Positions 1 through 11,951 of a stretch of 64,000 nt of DNA are shown piece by piece. The notes beneath the pieces are model-generated. The model saw only the letters and a program-made list of their open reading frames with translations. It searched no databases and was not told the DNA's origin. Each line of letters begins with the position of its first letter. The first letter of the stretch is position 1. Source of the DNA: Pseudomonas mucidolens (GTDB lineage Bacteria > Pseudomonadota > Gammaproteobacteria > Pseudomonadales > Pseudomonadaceae); contig NZ_LT629802.1 in the NCBI RefSeq assembly GCF_900106045.1, forward strand, positions 5,208,001 through 5,272,000. The letters run 5' to 3'. Made by a program: the position numbers and the translations under genes.

Positions 1-232
1 CGAAGCCGACAAGCTGGAAGCCGAGTTGGGCAAGGTTCACGAACGCTTGGCCAGGATTGAAACCAGCCTTGGCGACAGCGCGGTGTACGAAGCGGCGCGC
101 AAGGATGAACTGCGCGACTTGCTGGCCGAACAGGCCAAGCTCAAAGTTCGCGAAGCGCAACTGGAGGAGAACTGGATGGAAGCCCTCGAACTGCTGGAAA
201 GCCTGCAAGCGGAGCTGGAGGCGTTATCCTGA
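1..232 (+). CDS. ABC-F family ATP-binding protein, C-terminal end (partial)
   Basis: The reading frame is open from base 2 to a TGA at 230-232, so this is the last ~76 residues of a gene that begins upstream. The piece is a charged helical segment rich in E, A, L and R, ending in LESLQAELEALS. That is typical of the coiled-coil C-terminal tail of ABC-F (YheS/Uup-like) translation-associated ATPases. No nucleotide-binding motif lies inside the window, so the assignment rests on the tail and on remembered Pseudomonas gene order. The stop overlaps the next start (TGATG), so the two genes are probably translationally coupled. Confidence 0.6.
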   Translation, partial: EADKLEAELGKVHERLARIETSLGDSAVYEAARKDELRDLLAEQAKLKVREAQLEENWMEALELLESLQAELEALS

Positions 233-804
233 TGGAAACTCTGCAATTGATGCTGCCAGCGCACTGGGTCGCGCCGTTCTGGATCGGTGTGCAAATTCTA
301 CTGATCCTGTTGGCGGGTTATCTGACCCAGCGCTTTGTCGCCAAAGGCCTGACGCGCCTGGGCGAACGCTATCCGTTCCCGCCGCAGTTGCTGATGCCGC
401 TGCGCGGTGGCCTGCGCTGGCTGATCATGGGCAGCGCACTGATTTTTGTGCTTGGGCGCCTGGGCGTTTCGGCCACGGTGCTGTGGACCGCGCTGTCGGG
501 TTTTGTCGCCGTTGCGGCGGTGGCGTTCTTTGCCATGTGGTCGGTACTGTCCAACCTGCTTTGTGCAATTCTGATTTTCACGGTGGGGCCGTTTCGCCTG
601 GGGGATCTGGTCGAACTGGTCGATACCGTTGACAAGCCCGGCGTCAAAGGCCGTGTGGTGGCGATCAACTTGCTGTACACCACGCTGATCGAAGTTGAAG
701 AGGCGGGCACCGACAGCGCCATGGTGCAAGTGCCCAATAGCTTGTTTTTCCAGCGTTCGGTACGCCGCTGGCCAGGCACGCATGTGTTTCCGAGCGACCG
801 TTGA
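232..804 (+). CDS. small MscS-family mechanosensitive channel protein
   Basis: A 190-residue inner-membrane protein. It has hydrophobic segments at about residues 15-35, 60-80 and 85-120, then a short soluble stretch with the MscS-type beta domain (GDLVELVD, then VKGRVVAINLLYTTL and VPNSLFF). Full MscS is about 280 residues, so this is a short form with a reduced cytoplasmic cage. The family gates on membrane tension to release solutes on osmotic downshift; that role is inferred here. Its ATG overlaps the stop of the upstream ABC-F gene, indicating one transcript. Confidence 0.75.
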   Translation: METLQLMLPAHWVAPFWIGVQILLILLAGYLTQRFVAKGLTRLGERYPFPPQLLMPLRGGLRWLIMGSALIFVLGRLGVSATVLWTALSGFVAVAAVAFFAMWSVLSNLLCAILIFTVGPFRLGDLVELVDTVDKPGVKGRVVAINLLYTTLIEVEEAGTDSAMVQVPNSLFFQRSVRRWPGTHVFPSDR

Positions 805-892
805 TGTTCGCATCGGGTAAAAATCTATAGCCAACTTTCAGTCCGCGGCGTTAGCGTAAGGCCCAACAGCAAACTCCCGATTGAGGTGTGTA

Positions 893-1525
893 ATGGCGCT
901 CGAAACATGGCTGGCCTTTTTTGCCGCCAGTTGGATCATCAGTCTCTCTCCTGGCGCGGGCGCCATCGCCTCGATGTCCAGCGGTCTGCAATACGGTTTT
1001 CTGCGCGGCTACTGGAATGCCTTGGGCTTGCAGTTGGGCCTGGCGATGCAGATTGCCGTGGTGGCTGGCGGTCTGGGCGCGATTCTCGCGGCGTCTTCCA
1101 CGGCGTTCTACGTGATCAAATGGTTCGGCGTTGCTTACCTGGTCTATCTGGCCATCAGGCAATGGCGTGCGTTACCGGCAGACTTGAGCGATGACACCGC
1201 CGTGCGCCCCATCGGCAAACCTCTGGCAATGATGTTCCGTGGCTTTCTGGTGAACGCCAGCAACCCCAAAGCCTTGGTGTTCATGCTGGCGGTGTTGCCA
1301 CAGTTCGTGAACCCGCAGGCACCGTTGTTGAGCCAATATCTGATCCTGGGGGCGACGATGATCAGTGTCGACATGATCGTGATGGCGGGCTACACCGGAC
1401 TGGCGTCGAAAGTCTTGCGCCTGTTGCGCACACCGAAACAGCAGAAGCGCGTGAACCGCACGTTTGCCGGGTTGTTCGTCGGCGCTGCGGCCTTCCTGGC
1501 CAGCTTGCATCGCGCAACGGCCTGA
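893..1525 (+). CDS. LysE/RhtB family amino acid exporter
   Basis: A 210-residue membrane protein with about six hydrophobic segments and the N-terminal SLSPGAGAI motif of the LysE/RhtB translocators, which export amino acids or homoserine lactones across the inner membrane. NASNPKALVFMLAVLPQFV is also typical. I chose the ATG at 893 because GAGG at 883-886 sits six bases upstream. An in-frame TTG at 881 would add four residues without a good ribosome site. The substrate cannot be read from the sequence. Confidence 0.85.
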   Translation: MALETWLAFFAASWIISLSPGAGAIASMSSGLQYGFLRGYWNALGLQLGLAMQIAVVAGGLGAILAASSTAFYVIKWFGVAYLVYLAIRQWRALPADLSDDTAVRPIGKPLAMMFRGFLVNASNPKALVFMLAVLPQFVNPQAPLLSQYLILGATMISVDMIVMAGYTGLASKVLRLLRTPKQQKRVNRTFAGLFVGAAAFLASLHRATA

Positions 1526-1601
1526 TCGACCCTGTATCGTGAATCAAGCAGACTTGCCGGCGACAGCAACTGACGCCTGCCAAGCCCTCAAGCCCGCCGC
1601 C

Positions 1602-1636
1602 GAGGAGTGCCTGATACGCGGCATTCCTCTTTAATT
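1602..1636 (+). terminator. possible terminator after the LysE gene
   Basis: GAGGAGTGCC (1602-1611) pairs with GGCATTCCTC (1620-1629) around an 8-base loop, with one G-T pair, followed by TTTAATTA. The T run is short, so termination may be weak. Confidence 0.4.
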
Positions 1637-1755
1637 AGGGCTGCCCGACGGTACGTCCTTGGCAGGTTATTGCGCCAACACATCACTAACGCCTTGAGTC
1701 AAAGCGCTTAACACTCGACAATGTGTTACTTCTTGTTTCCATTTGAGAGCCATTC

Positions 1756-3654
1756 ATGACTGCCCCCTTCCGTTTTCTCGCCTGGCTGCTGTTGCCAGCG
1801 TTGGTGTCGTGCAGCTTCAACCTGCTGGCGGCTACTCCAGAAGGTGCGCCCAAGGCCCTGCATTTGCTGGATTATATTGGCGCTGACTATCCACCGACGG
1901 TGGAGGCGGGCAAGGTTGTCGACGAGTCTGAATACCTCGAACAGGTCGAGTTCCTTGGGGTTTTGCAGGGACTGGTGGCGGAATTGCCGGACACGCCCGA
2001 ACGCGGCGAACTGGTGAAAGGCGTCGATGAACTGCTGGTTGCCGTGAGCGCCCACCAGGACGGTACGGTGGTGGCGCGTCAGGCGCGGCAACTGGGCGCC
2101 AAGCTGGCGGTGGCCTATGAAGTCAGCCAAGCACCGGTCATTACGCCGGATCCGGCGCGGGGGGCACCGCTGTATGCCCAGCATTGTTCGGTATGCCATG
2201 GCGCGACTGGCGCCGGCGATGGGCCGGCCGGGGTTGGTCTGGTGCCGCCACCGGCCAACCTGCGCGATGCCGCGCGGTTGGACCGCTTGAGCCTCTACGG
2301 GATTTACAACACCTTGGGCCTGGGCGTGGAAGGTACCGACATGCCATCCTTCGCCGATCAGTTGGATGACCGTCAGCGTTGGGACCTGGCCACCTACATC
2401 GCAGGCTTCACCGCCGATCCGGCGGCGGCAAAAAGCGAAAAATCCTTCAACCTGGCTGAACTGGCGCGCCAGACGCCCGAGGAAGTGCTGACCGCCGAAG
2501 GCCCGGACGTCGCGCGTGTTTTCCGTGCCCAGCGGGCACAGCCGCCGCAGGTCCAGCGGGGCCCAGCACAGTTGCTCGGCTACACCGCGACCACCTTGGA
2601 CAAAAGCCTGGCGGCATTCCGCAATGGTGAGCACGAGCAGGCCTATGACCTCTCGGTCGCGGCGTATCTTGAAGGTTTCGAACTGGTTGAAAGCTCCCTG
2701 GACAACGTCGACGCCAACGTGCGCAAGGACACCGAAAAAGCCCTGATGGCTTATCGGCAGTCGTTGCAGGATGGATTGCCAATCGAACAGGTCCAGCAGC
2801 GCCTGGACGTGGCCAAGGGCAAACTTACCGAGTCAGCCGGCCTGCTGGGCGGTGATGGCTTGAGCTGGACGCTGAGCTATATCTCCGGCCTGCTGATTCT
2901 GTTGCGCGAAGGCCTGGAAGCGATTCTGGTGCTGGCGGCGATCCTCGCGTTCCTGCGCAACACAGGCCAGCAATCGGCCGTGCGCAGCGTCAACGTGGGT
3001 TGGGGCCTAGCGCTGGTAGCCGGCTTGGCGACCTGGGCGCTGGCGGCGTATGTGATTGATGTCAGCGGCGCCCAGCGTGAACTGCTGGAAGGCTGCACCG
3101 CGCTGTTTGCCAGCGTCATGGTGTTGTGGCTCGGTGTGTGGATGCATGACCGACGCCATGCGGCGGCCTGGCAGGATTACATCAAAAGCAGCCTGGTGGG
3201 CGGCGGTGGGCGTTTCGGCTTTGCAGTGCTGGCGTTCTTTTCAGTGTACCGCGAGCTGTTCGAGGTGATCCTGTTCTACGAAACCCTGTGGCTGCAAGCC
3301 GGGCCTGCCGGGCATGATGCGGTATTGGCCGGCGGTGCCACGGCGTTGGTGCTGCTGATGGGCCTGGCGTGGATCATCCTGAAGGGCTCCGCGAAGCTGC
3401 CGTTGGCGCTGTTCTTCGGCATCAACGCGGCGCTGTTGTGTGCCTTGTCGGTGGTGTTCGCCGGACATGGTGTCAAGGCGTTGCAAGAAGCGGGCATCTT
3501 CGGCACACGGCCGGTGGCGTTCTTCGATTTCGATTGGCTGGGCATTCACGCCGACGCTTATTCGCTGAGCGCCCAGGCGGTGGCGATCATCGCGATTGTG
3601 CTGTTGTACAGCCGCAGTCGAATGGCCGATAAACGCCGGACAGCGGCTTCTTGA
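1756..3654 (+). CDS. FTR1-family iron permease fused to a cytochrome c domain
   Basis: A 632-residue inner-membrane protein. It has a signal peptide (about 1-26), a periplasmic region with a c-type heme motif CSVCH (C144, C147, H148), a helical stretch, and a C-terminal FTR1 permease of about seven membrane segments (about 370-625). Both acidic iron-binding motifs are present: REGLE at 384-388 and RELFE at 499-503. FTR1/EfeU proteins import iron coupled to ferrous oxidation; in EfeUOB and FtrABCD systems the oxidase partner is a separate protein. Here a heme domain precedes the permease and no EfeO/EfeB gene is adjacent, suggesting the cytochrome takes the electron. That coupling is inference. 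No clear Fur box was seen upstream. Confidence 0.88.
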   Translation: MTAPFRFLAWLLLPALVSCSFNLLAATPEGAPKALHLLDYIGADYPPTVEAGKVVDESEYLEQVEFLGVLQGLVAELPDTPERGELVKGVDELLVAVSAHQDGTVVARQARQLGAKLAVAYEVSQAPVITPDPARGAPLYAQHCSVCHGATGAGDGPAGVGLVPPPANLRDAARLDRLSLYGIYNTLGLGVEGTDMPSFADQLDDRQRWDLATYIAGFTADPAAAKSEKSFNLAELARQTPEEVLTAEGPDVARVFRAQRAQPPQVQRGPAQLLGYTATTLDKSLAAFRNGEHEQAYDLSVAAYLEGFELVESSLDNVDANVRKDTEKALMAYRQSLQDGLPIEQVQQRLDVAKGKLTESAGLLGGDGLSWTLSYISGLLILLREGLEAILVLAAILAFLRNTGQQSAVRSVNVGWGLALVAGLATWALAAYVIDVSGAQRELLEGCTALFASVMVLWLGVWMHDRRHAAAWQDYIKSSLVGGGGRFGFAVLAFFSVYRELFEVILFYETLWLQAGPAGHDAVLAGGATALVLLMGLAWIILKGSAKLPLALFFGINAALLCALSVVFAGHGVKALQEAGIFGTRPVAFFDFDWLGIHADAYSLSAQAVAIIAIVLLYSRSRMADKRRTAAS

Positions 3655-3671
3655 CCGCACCTTCAATCAAG

Positions 3672-3760
3672 ATGTGAGAGCGGGCTGTGAGCGATAGCCT
3701 CACCTGGGTGTAGCGGATACACCCAGGCGGCTGCATCGCGAGCAAGCCCGCTCCCACATT
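3672..3760. repeat. REPIN-like element (degenerate left arm)
   Basis: The right arm ATCGCGAGCAAGCCCGCTCC (from 3735) is an intact REP palindrome of the GAGCGGGCTTGCTCGC type. The left arm (3672-3695) is a decayed inverted copy. The spacer holds its own hairpin, CCTGGGTG with CACCCAGG. It lies between two convergent genes. Confidence 0.75.
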
Positions 3761-3784
3761 GAGCTGTGAGCAGGCAAAGAGGGC

Positions 3785-4450
3785 TCAGTCATTCTCGTGG
3801 GTCAGCTCCAGCACGCGGTCCACCAGTTTGTTGATCCCGGACGCTACTTCGCTGATGTTCTTGGCCAGCATGTAGGCCGGTGTGCAGACCAGTCTGCGTG
3901 CCTTGTCTTCGACGATCTCCTCTACCACGCACTCTTGATGGATCGCGCCCATCTTGTTCAGGGCATCTGCCGTGTCGGCATCGTTGCCAATGGTGCATGT
4001 CACGCCGGGGCCGTAGATCTTCGCTGCCAGCGCCGGCGAGATGCAGATCAACCCTACCGGCTTGCCGGCTTCGGCAAACGCTTCGGCCAACGCCAGCAGC
4101 TCTGGATTGACGGTGCAGCCGGCGCCTTCGACGGCAAAGTTCGACAGGTTCTTCGCTGCCCCAAAACCGCCCGGCACAATCAGCGCATCGAAGTCCGCGA
4201 CGCTGGCCTCGCGAATGTCCTTTACCTCGCCGCGGGCTATGCGCGCCGATTCCACCAGCACATTGCGCGATTCGGGCATCTCTTCACCGGTCAGGTGATT
4301 GATCACGTGCAGCTGCGCAATATCGGGGGCAAAACACTGGACCTGAGCACCGCGCTGATCCAGGCGCAGCAGGGTGATTACGCTTTCATGGATTTCAGTG
4401 CCGTCGTAGACACCACAGCCGGAAAGGATCACTGCAATCTTTTTGCTCAT
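3785..4450 (-). CDS. elbB: isoprenoid biosynthesis glyoxalase ElbB
   Basis: A 221-residue protein of the DJ-1/PfpI superfamily. It begins MSKKIAVILSGCGVYDG and has the conserved GGFGAAKNLSNFA and GLICISPAL segments. The cysteine in the latter sits at the nucleophile-elbow position of this fold. E. coli ElbB (217 residues) has glyoxalase activity and its loss affects isoprenoid yield; the physiological role is still poorly defined. The start is set at the ATG whose first base is 4450, because AGGAG lies eight bases upstream. The ATG six bases earlier is only two bases from that site. Confidence 0.9.
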   Translation of the reverse strand: MSKKIAVILSGCGVYDGTEIHESVITLLRLDQRGAQVQCFAPDIAQLHVINHLTGEEMPESRNVLVESARIARGEVKDIREASVADFDALIVPGGFGAAKNLSNFAVEGAGCTVNPELLALAEAFAEAGKPVGLICISPALAAKIYGPGVTCTIGNDADTADALNKMGAIHQECVVEEIVEDKARRLVCTPAYMLAKNISEVASGINKLVDRVLELTHEND

Positions 4451-4565
4451 GGGCATTTCTCCTAGTTTATGGCGTTAAATGTCTACTTATTTGTCACTCA
4501 TTGCCAATGGGATATCTCGCCAGTACACCTAATCTTGATGTAACAATAATTGACCGGACTTGCCC

Positions 4566-5784
4566 ATGGACTTCGTCCCTTACGCGGTACCGTTTTTCAT
4601 TGCCTTGATTGTGGTCGAACTGCTGGCCGACCGCTGGCGCGGCCAGCGCAATTATCGGGTCGCAGACGCCATCAACAGCCTGAGTACCGGTGTGCTCTCC
4701 ACCACCACCGGGTTGCTGACCAAAGGGGTGGGGCTGCTGACCTACGCCTTCGCCCTCGAACATCTGGCCTTGCTTGAACTCCCGGCCCAAAGCATCTGGA
4801 CCTGGGTAGTTGCGTTTTTCTTCTACGACTTCTGCTACTACTGGCTGCACCGCTGTGGTCACGAACGCAACATCCTGTGGGCCGCGCACTCGGTGCATCA
4901 TCAAAGCGAGGACTACAACCTCACCACAGCCTTGCGCCAGACCAGCACGGGCTTTTTGCTGAGCTGGATCTTCTATCTGCCGCTGGCCGTGATCGGCGTG
5001 CCGCTGCTGGTATTTATCAGCGTCGCGTCCCTTAATCTGCTGTATCAGTTCTGGGTTCATACCCGTCATGTGCCTAAGCTGGGCTGGTTCGAGTGGTTCT
5101 TTGTGACGCCCTCCAACCATCGGGCCCACCATGCACAGAACGCTCTCTACATGGATCGCAACTACGGCGGAGTGTTCATTATTTGGGACCGGCTGTTTGG
5201 ATCTTTCCAGGAAGAAGATGAAAACGAACCGGTGATCTTTGGCGTGACCACGCCGCTGGCGAGCTGGAATCCGCTATGGGCTAACTTGCAGTTTTATGCG
5301 CAGTTATGCAGCGATGCGCGGCGAACCGAGCGCTGGTGGGACAAGCTGCGAATCTGGTTTATGCGCACGGGCTGGCGTCCGGCGGACGTGAAGGCGAAAT
5401 ACCCGTTGGCGAAGCCGGATCTGAGTCAGTTTCGCAAGTTTGAGGTGGCGCTGGACACGCGCCAGCAGATCTACATTGCCCTGCAATTTGCCGTCTATGT
5501 GGGCTTTGGCAGCTACTTGATGAATGCTGGCGAAGGTATGCCGACTGCCGCCCTGGTGCTTGGCTGGGGCGCGATGGGGCTGGGATTGTTTACCCTGGGC
5601 GTGGCGCTGGAGAATCGTCCGTGGGCCTTGAAGGCTGAGCTGTCGCGTCTGGCACTGAACGTGCCGTTAGTGTGGCTGGCACCGCTGCTCGGGTTATGGC
5701 CGGCCAGCAGCACACTGGGTTGGCTGGGACTGGCCAGCTACAGTTTGCTGAGTGTCATCGGCCTCTACTGTTGTCGGGCGCGGG

Positions 5785-5804
<20 letters not shown>
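4566..5804 (+). CDS. sterol desaturase/fatty acid hydroxylase family protein
   Basis: A 412-residue membrane protein with the three histidine clusters of the family that bind the di-iron centre: HRCGHE and HSVHHQ near residues 95-115, and HRAHH near 185. Family members hydroxylate or desaturate lipids, sterols or alkyl-glycerols at the membrane. The bacterial substrate is unknown. The C-terminal third has additional hydrophobic segments. The ATG at 4566 gives the normal MDFVPYAVPFF start, though no strong ribosome site precedes it. The 3' end overlaps the convergent dedA-like gene by 20 bases. Confidence 0.85.
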
Positions 5805-7664
<1,860 letters not shown>

Positions 7665-7682
7665 CCCTCACAGGAACACTCC

Positions 7683-9905
7683 ATGAATACCGAAGGACTC
7701 ACAGAAGTTGCTGTAAAAGACGCGCTCCCGGTAGTTGAACACGACACCGAAGCCCCGCCGGCACTGGAGCCTGAGCAGCCCGCCGTAGTCGCTGAGCCGG
7801 TGGCGGCGGCACCGGCGATCGTGATTCCGAACCTGGATGACAGCAGCCTGTACATCCATCGCGAACTGTCGCAACTGCAATTCAACATCCGCGTGCTGGA
7901 ACAGGCGCTGGATGAGTCCTACCCGCTGCTGGAGCGATTGAAGTTTCTGTTGATCTTCTCCAGCAACCTGGACGAGTTCTTCGAAATTCGCGTCGCCGGC
8001 CTCAAGAAGCAGATCACCTTCGCCCGTGAGCAGGCCGGCGCCGACGGCCTGCAGCCGCATCAGGCGTTGGCCCGCATCAGCGAGCTGGTACACGGTCATG
8101 TGGACCGTCAATACGCCATTCTCAACGACATTCTGTTGCCGGAATTGGAAAAGCATCAGGTCCGCTTCATCCGCCGGCGAAACTGGACGGTCAAGCTCAA
8201 GACCTGGGTGCGACGTTATTTCCGTGACGAGATCGCGCCGATCATTACCCCGATCGGTCTCGACCCGACGCACCCGTTCCCGCTGCTGGTGAACAAGAGC
8301 CTGAACTTCATCGTCGAGCTTGAAGGTATCGATGCCTTCGGTCGTGACTCGGGCCTGGCAATTATTCCCGCACCACGCCTGTTGCCACGGGTTATCAAGG
8401 TACCGGAAGAGGTTGGGGGAGCAGGCGATAACTATGTATTTCTGTCGTCGATGATCCATGCCCATGCCGATGATTTGTTCCAAGGCATGAAGGTCAAGGG
8501 CTGCTACCAGTTCCGCCTGACCCGTAACGCCGACCTAGCGCTGGACTCCGAAGACGTTGAAGATCTGGCCCGCGCCCTGCGCGGGGAACTGTTCTCGCGG
8601 CGCTACGGCGATGCGGTGCGCCTGGAAGTGGCCGACACCTGCCCGAAACACTTGTCGGACTACCTGCTCAAGCAGTTCAACCTGGCCGAGTCCGAGCTGT
8701 ATCAGGTCAATGGCCCGGTAAACCTGACGCGCCTGTTCAGCATCACCGGCCTGGACAGCCATCCGGAGCTGCAATACACACCGTTCACCCCGCAGATTCC
8801 GAAATTGCTGCAAAACAGCGAGAACATTTTCAGCGTGGTCAGCAAGCAAGACATCCTGCTGCTGCACCCGTTCGAATCGTTCACGCCGGTGGTCGACCTG
8901 TTGCGCCAGGCCGCCAAGGATCCGCATGTGCTGGCCGTGCGCCAGACCCTGTACCGCAGCGGCGCCAACTCGGAAATCGTCGATGCACTGGTGGACGCGG
9001 CGCGTAACGGTAAGGAAGTCACCGCGGTGATCGAGCTGCGCGCGCGGTTTGACGAAGAGTCCAACTTGCAACTGGCCAGTCGCCTGCAAGCGGCCGGTGC
9101 GGTGGTGATCTACGGTGTGGTGGGCTTCAAGACCCACGCCAAGATGATGCTGATCCTGCGTCGCGAAGCCGGTGAAATCGTGCGTTATGCACATTTGGGT
9201 ACCGGCAACTACCATGCTGGCAACGCCAAGCTCTACACCGACTACAGCGTGCTGACCTCCGACGACGCGCTGTGTGAAGACGTCGGCAAACTGTTCAGCC
9301 AGTTGATCGGCATGGGCAAGACCTTGCGCATGAAAAAGCTGCTGCATGCGCCATTCACCTTGAAAAAGGGCATGCTCGACATGATTGCCCGGGAAACCCA
9401 GTTCGCCCTCGACGGCAAACCGGCGCACATCATTGCCAAGTTCAACTCGCTGACCGATCCGAAAATCATTCGTGCGTTGTACAAGGCCAGCCAGTCCGGC
9501 GTGCGCATCGATCTGGTGGTGCGGGGCATGTGCTGCCTGCGGCCGGGGATTGCCGGGGTGTCGCACAACATCCACGTACGCTCGATCATCGGGCGCTTCC
9601 TGGAGCACACGCGGGTGTTCTATTTCCTTAACGGTGGCGAAGAACAGATGTTCCTGTCCAGCGCCGACTGGATGGAGCGCAACCTCGACAAACGCGTGGA
9701 GACCTGCTTCCCGGTGGAAGGCAAGAAGCTGATCATGCGGGTCAAGAAAGAGCTGGAAAGCTATCTTACCGATAACACCCACAGCTGGAGCCTGCAGTCG
9801 GACGGCCGTTATGTGCGTAACACGCCAACCGGCAACCAGAACCCGCGCAGTGCGCAGGCGACGTTGTTGGAGCGCCTGGGCCTGCCGTTGCTGAGCGTCC
9901 GTTAA
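7683..9905 (+). CDS. ppk: polyphosphate kinase 1
   Basis: A 740-residue enzyme that reversibly polymerises the gamma-phosphate of ATP into polyphosphate. After a variable acidic N-terminus (about 50 residues, rich in A, E and P), the PPK1 core begins at [12 protein letters not shown]. The phosphorylated active-site histidine is H485 in FKTHAKMML, and HLGTGNYH follows about 18 residues later. The start is the ATG 18 bases after hemB. It faces ppx, which degrades the same polymer, tail to tail across a REP palindrome. Confidence 0.97.
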   Translation: MNTEGLTEVAVKDALPVVEHDTEAPPALEPEQPAVVAEPVAAAPAIVIPNLDDSSLYIHRELSQLQFNIRVLEQALDESYPLLERLKFLLIFSSNLDEFFEIRVAGLKKQITFAREQAGADGLQPHQALARISELVHGHVDRQYAILNDILLPELEKHQVRFIRRRNWTVKLKTWVRRYFRDEIAPIITPIGLDPTHPFPLLVNKSLNFIVELEGIDAFGRDSGLAIIPAPRLLPRVIKVPEEVGGAGDNYVFLSSMIHAHADDLFQGMKVKGCYQFRLTRNADLALDSEDVEDLARALRGELFSRRYGDAVRLEVADTCPKHLSDYLLKQFNLAESELYQVNGPVNLTRLFSITGLDSHPELQYTPFTPQIPKLLQNSENIFSVVSKQDILLLHPFESFTPVVDLLRQAAKDPHVLAVRQTLYRSGANSEIVDALVDAARNGKEVTAVIELRARFDEESNLQLASRLQAAGAVVIYGVVGFKTHAKMMLILRREAGEIVRYAHLGTGNYHAGNAKLYTDYSVLTSDDALCEDVGKLFSQLIGMGKTLRMKKLLHAPFTLKKGMLDMIARETQFALDGKPAHIIAKFNSLTDPKIIRALYKASQSGVRIDLVVRGMCCLRPGIAGVSHNIHVRSIIGRFLEHTRVFYFLNGGEEQMFLSSADWMERNLDKRVETCFPVEGKKLIMRVKKELESYLTDNTHSWSLQSDGRYVRNTPTGNQNPRSAQATLLERLGLPLLSVR

Positions 9906-9917
9906 ACCAGCGCCTGG

Positions 9918-9951
9918 GACTGCAGGAGCGAGCAAGCTCGTTCCTGCAGTC
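9918..9951. repeat. single REP palindrome between ppk and ppx
   Basis: GACTGCAGGAGCGAGC pairs with GCTCGTTCCTGCAGTC around a 2-base centre, with one mismatch in 16. This is a lone REP of the GAGCGAGC type seen several times in the window. It could form a hairpin in both converging transcripts. Confidence 0.75.
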
Positions 9952-9970
9952 GCTTGTCGGCGTTAGCCAG

Positions 9971-11473
9971 TCAGCGCACGTTCAGGCTGAATCCAACCCG
10001 CGTCAGCCACTCTGCCTCCTGGGCGAAATCGGCCTGGGTCAACTGGTTTTCGTCCAGCCAGTTGTCAGGAAATACTACATCCAGGCTGTCGCCATGGGCG
10101 CGCAGGGTCACCTGTGGCATTTGCCGGGTGCCACGGATGTGGTGGAACAGAATCGCAAAACGCAGCAATGCGCACAGGCGAATCAGCTTGATGCCCTCGT
10201 CACCGAACTCGGCGAACTTGTCCTTGGGGATATTGCGGCGATGACCGCGCACCAAGAGCGCGAGCATCTGCTGGTCCTCCCGGGAGAAACCTGCCAGGTC
10301 AGAGTGCTCGATCAGGTAGGCGCCATGCTTGTGGTAATGGTAGTGGGCGATATCCAGGCCCACTTCATGGACCTTGGCTGCCCAGCCCAACAGTTCACGC
10401 CAGACCTCGGTTTCCAGGTCCCAATCCTCGGCCACCTGGTCGAAAGCATGCAGCGCCTTGCGCTCGACCCGCGCGGCTTGCTCCAGATCGACGTGGTAAC
10501 GCTCCATCAGCGAACCCAGCGTGCGCTCCCGCACATCCTCGTGGTGATGGCGCCCCAACAGGTCGTAGAGCACGCCTTCACGCAGGGCGCCATCACAATG
10601 GTCCATACGTTGCAGTTCGAGGGCGTCGAAGATCGCCTCCAGAATGGCCAGGCCTGCCGGGAAGATGGTCCGACGGTCAGGCTTGATTCCATCGAAGTCG
10701 ATTTTTTCGACGTCACCGAGCTTGAACAGCTTGCGCTTGAGCCACGCCAGGCCTTCAGCGTTGACTTCGCCAGCTCCGTGACCGCCAGCCTTGAGCGCCA
10801 GGCCAATGGCGCGGATGGTGCCGGATGAGCCGATGGCTTCATCCCAGGTCAGACGGTGCAGCGCGTGCTCGATGCTCATGATCTCCAACCGCGCCGCGGT
10901 GTACGCCTGGGCGTAGCGAGCCGGAGTGATCTTGCCATCCTTGAAATAGCGCTGGGTGTAGCTGACGCAGCCCATCTGCAGGCTTTCGCGCAGCAGGGGT
11001 TCAAAACGCTGGCCGATGATGAATTCGGTACTGCCGCCGCCGATGTCGGCCACCAGGCGCTTGCCCGGGGTGTCGGCCAAGGTGTGGGATACGCCCAGGT
11101 AGATCAGGCGTGCTTCTTCACGGCCGGAGATGACCTCCACTGGATGCCCGAGGATTTCCTCGGCGCGGCGGATGAACTCGCCACGGTTACGCGCTTCACG
11201 CAAGGCATTGGTGCCGACAATTCGCACGGCGCCTGGCGGCATGCCGTTGATCAGTTGGGAAAAGCGCTTGAGGCAATCAAGCCCGCGTTGCATGGATTCT
11301 TCGTTGAGCTTGCGCTCGTCGTCGATCCCAGCGGCCAGTTGTACTTTTTCACCGAGCCGCTCAAGGATACGAATTTCACCGTTCTGGGCCTTGGCCACGA
11401 CCATGTGAAAACTGTTGGAGCCCAGGTCGATGGCGGCGATCAGGGACAGACTCTTGGCTTGGGATTGCGGCAT
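9971..11473 (-). CDS. ppx: exopolyphosphatase
   Basis: A 500-residue cytosolic enzyme of the Ppx/GppA family that removes terminal phosphates from polyphosphate. The ASKHA-fold phosphate-binding signatures are visible: [15 protein letters not shown] near residue 15 and [14 protein letters not shown] near 145. The C-terminal half carries the HD-like helical domain ([23 protein letters not shown]). It starts [13 protein letters not shown]. It is convergent with ppk, which makes the same polymer. Confidence 0.96.
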   Translation of the reverse strand: MPQSQAKSLSLIAAIDLGSNSFHMVVAKAQNGEIRILERLGEKVQLAAGIDDERKLNEESMQRGLDCLKRFSQLINGMPPGAVRIVGTNALREARNRGEFIRRAEEILGHPVEVISGREEARLIYLGVSHTLADTPGKRLVADIGGGSTEFIIGQRFEPLLRESLQMGCVSYTQRYFKDGKITPARYAQAYTAARLEIMSIEHALHRLTWDEAIGSSGTIRAIGLALKAGGHGAGEVNAEGLAWLKRKLFKLGDVEKIDFDGIKPDRRTIFPAGLAILEAIFDALELQRMDHCDGALREGVLYDLLGRHHHEDVRERTLGSLMERYHVDLEQAARVERKALHAFDQVAEDWDLETEVWRELLGWAAKVHEVGLDIAHYHYHKHGAYLIEHSDLAGFSREDQQMLALLVRGHRRNIPKDKFAEFGDEGIKLIRLCALLRFAILFHHIRGTRQMPQVTLRAHGDSLDVVFPDNWLDENQLTQADFAQEAEWLTRVGFSLNVR

Positions 11474-11888
11474 GGGTAGGGGGTCTCGGTCGATAACCTC
11501 GCCATCGTGCCACGATCAAAGGCTGACGCCAACGCGTAGTGTTCGGGGATTTCTCCTGTCACCTAGGACGGAGAGGGTGCGCGGGAAATATAGGACAAAT
11601 CCATGAGTGGCTGATGACTTTGCATTAAAGCGGGTAGGGCAATAACGTTTTATTTGGACTGTTTGCTGTACATAAGATTTCCTACATGAACGAGTTTCTT
11701 TTGTTAGTTTGAGAATTACATCGGACTACTGTAGGCGTAGTTAAAGAAGGCGTTGGTATTTAATTGGTCTCACAGATGTTGGCGCGTCGTCTGATTTTCT
11801 CCAAGCACTCGAAGAGTAAGACTGTGATCCGGCAATTATGCCGTGGTGTTATTTATTTATGGTTCTGTATGTCAGGGAAAGGCGTGTG
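11474..11888. other. AT-rich intergenic region upstream of the fimbrial cluster
   Basis: About 415 bases with no supported gene. The first ~100 bases carry the ppx start region. The rest is markedly more AT-rich than its surroundings, with runs such as TTTATTTGG and TTATTTATTTATGG. That fits the edge of a transferred segment and possible H-NS/MvaT binding; both are inference. Confidence 0.5.
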
Positions 11889-11916
11889 TTGAGCGCGGAG
11901 TGGCCCGAACCATAAT
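11889..11916 (+). promoter_or_regulatory. candidate sigma-70 promoter of the fimbrial cluster
   Basis: TTGAGC (11889-11894) and CATAAT (11911-11916) are separated by 16 bases, giving a predicted start near 11923 and a leader of about 30 bases. AGGA at 11943 serves as ribosome site for the ATG at 11952. Confidence 0.4.
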
Positions 11917-11951
11917 AAAAATGCCTGACACTTACTGACGTTAGGATAAGC

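Noticed and set aside
1526..1755. A Fur box before the FTR1 permease gene
   Set aside because: No palindrome close to the Fur consensus could be seen in the 230-base gap.
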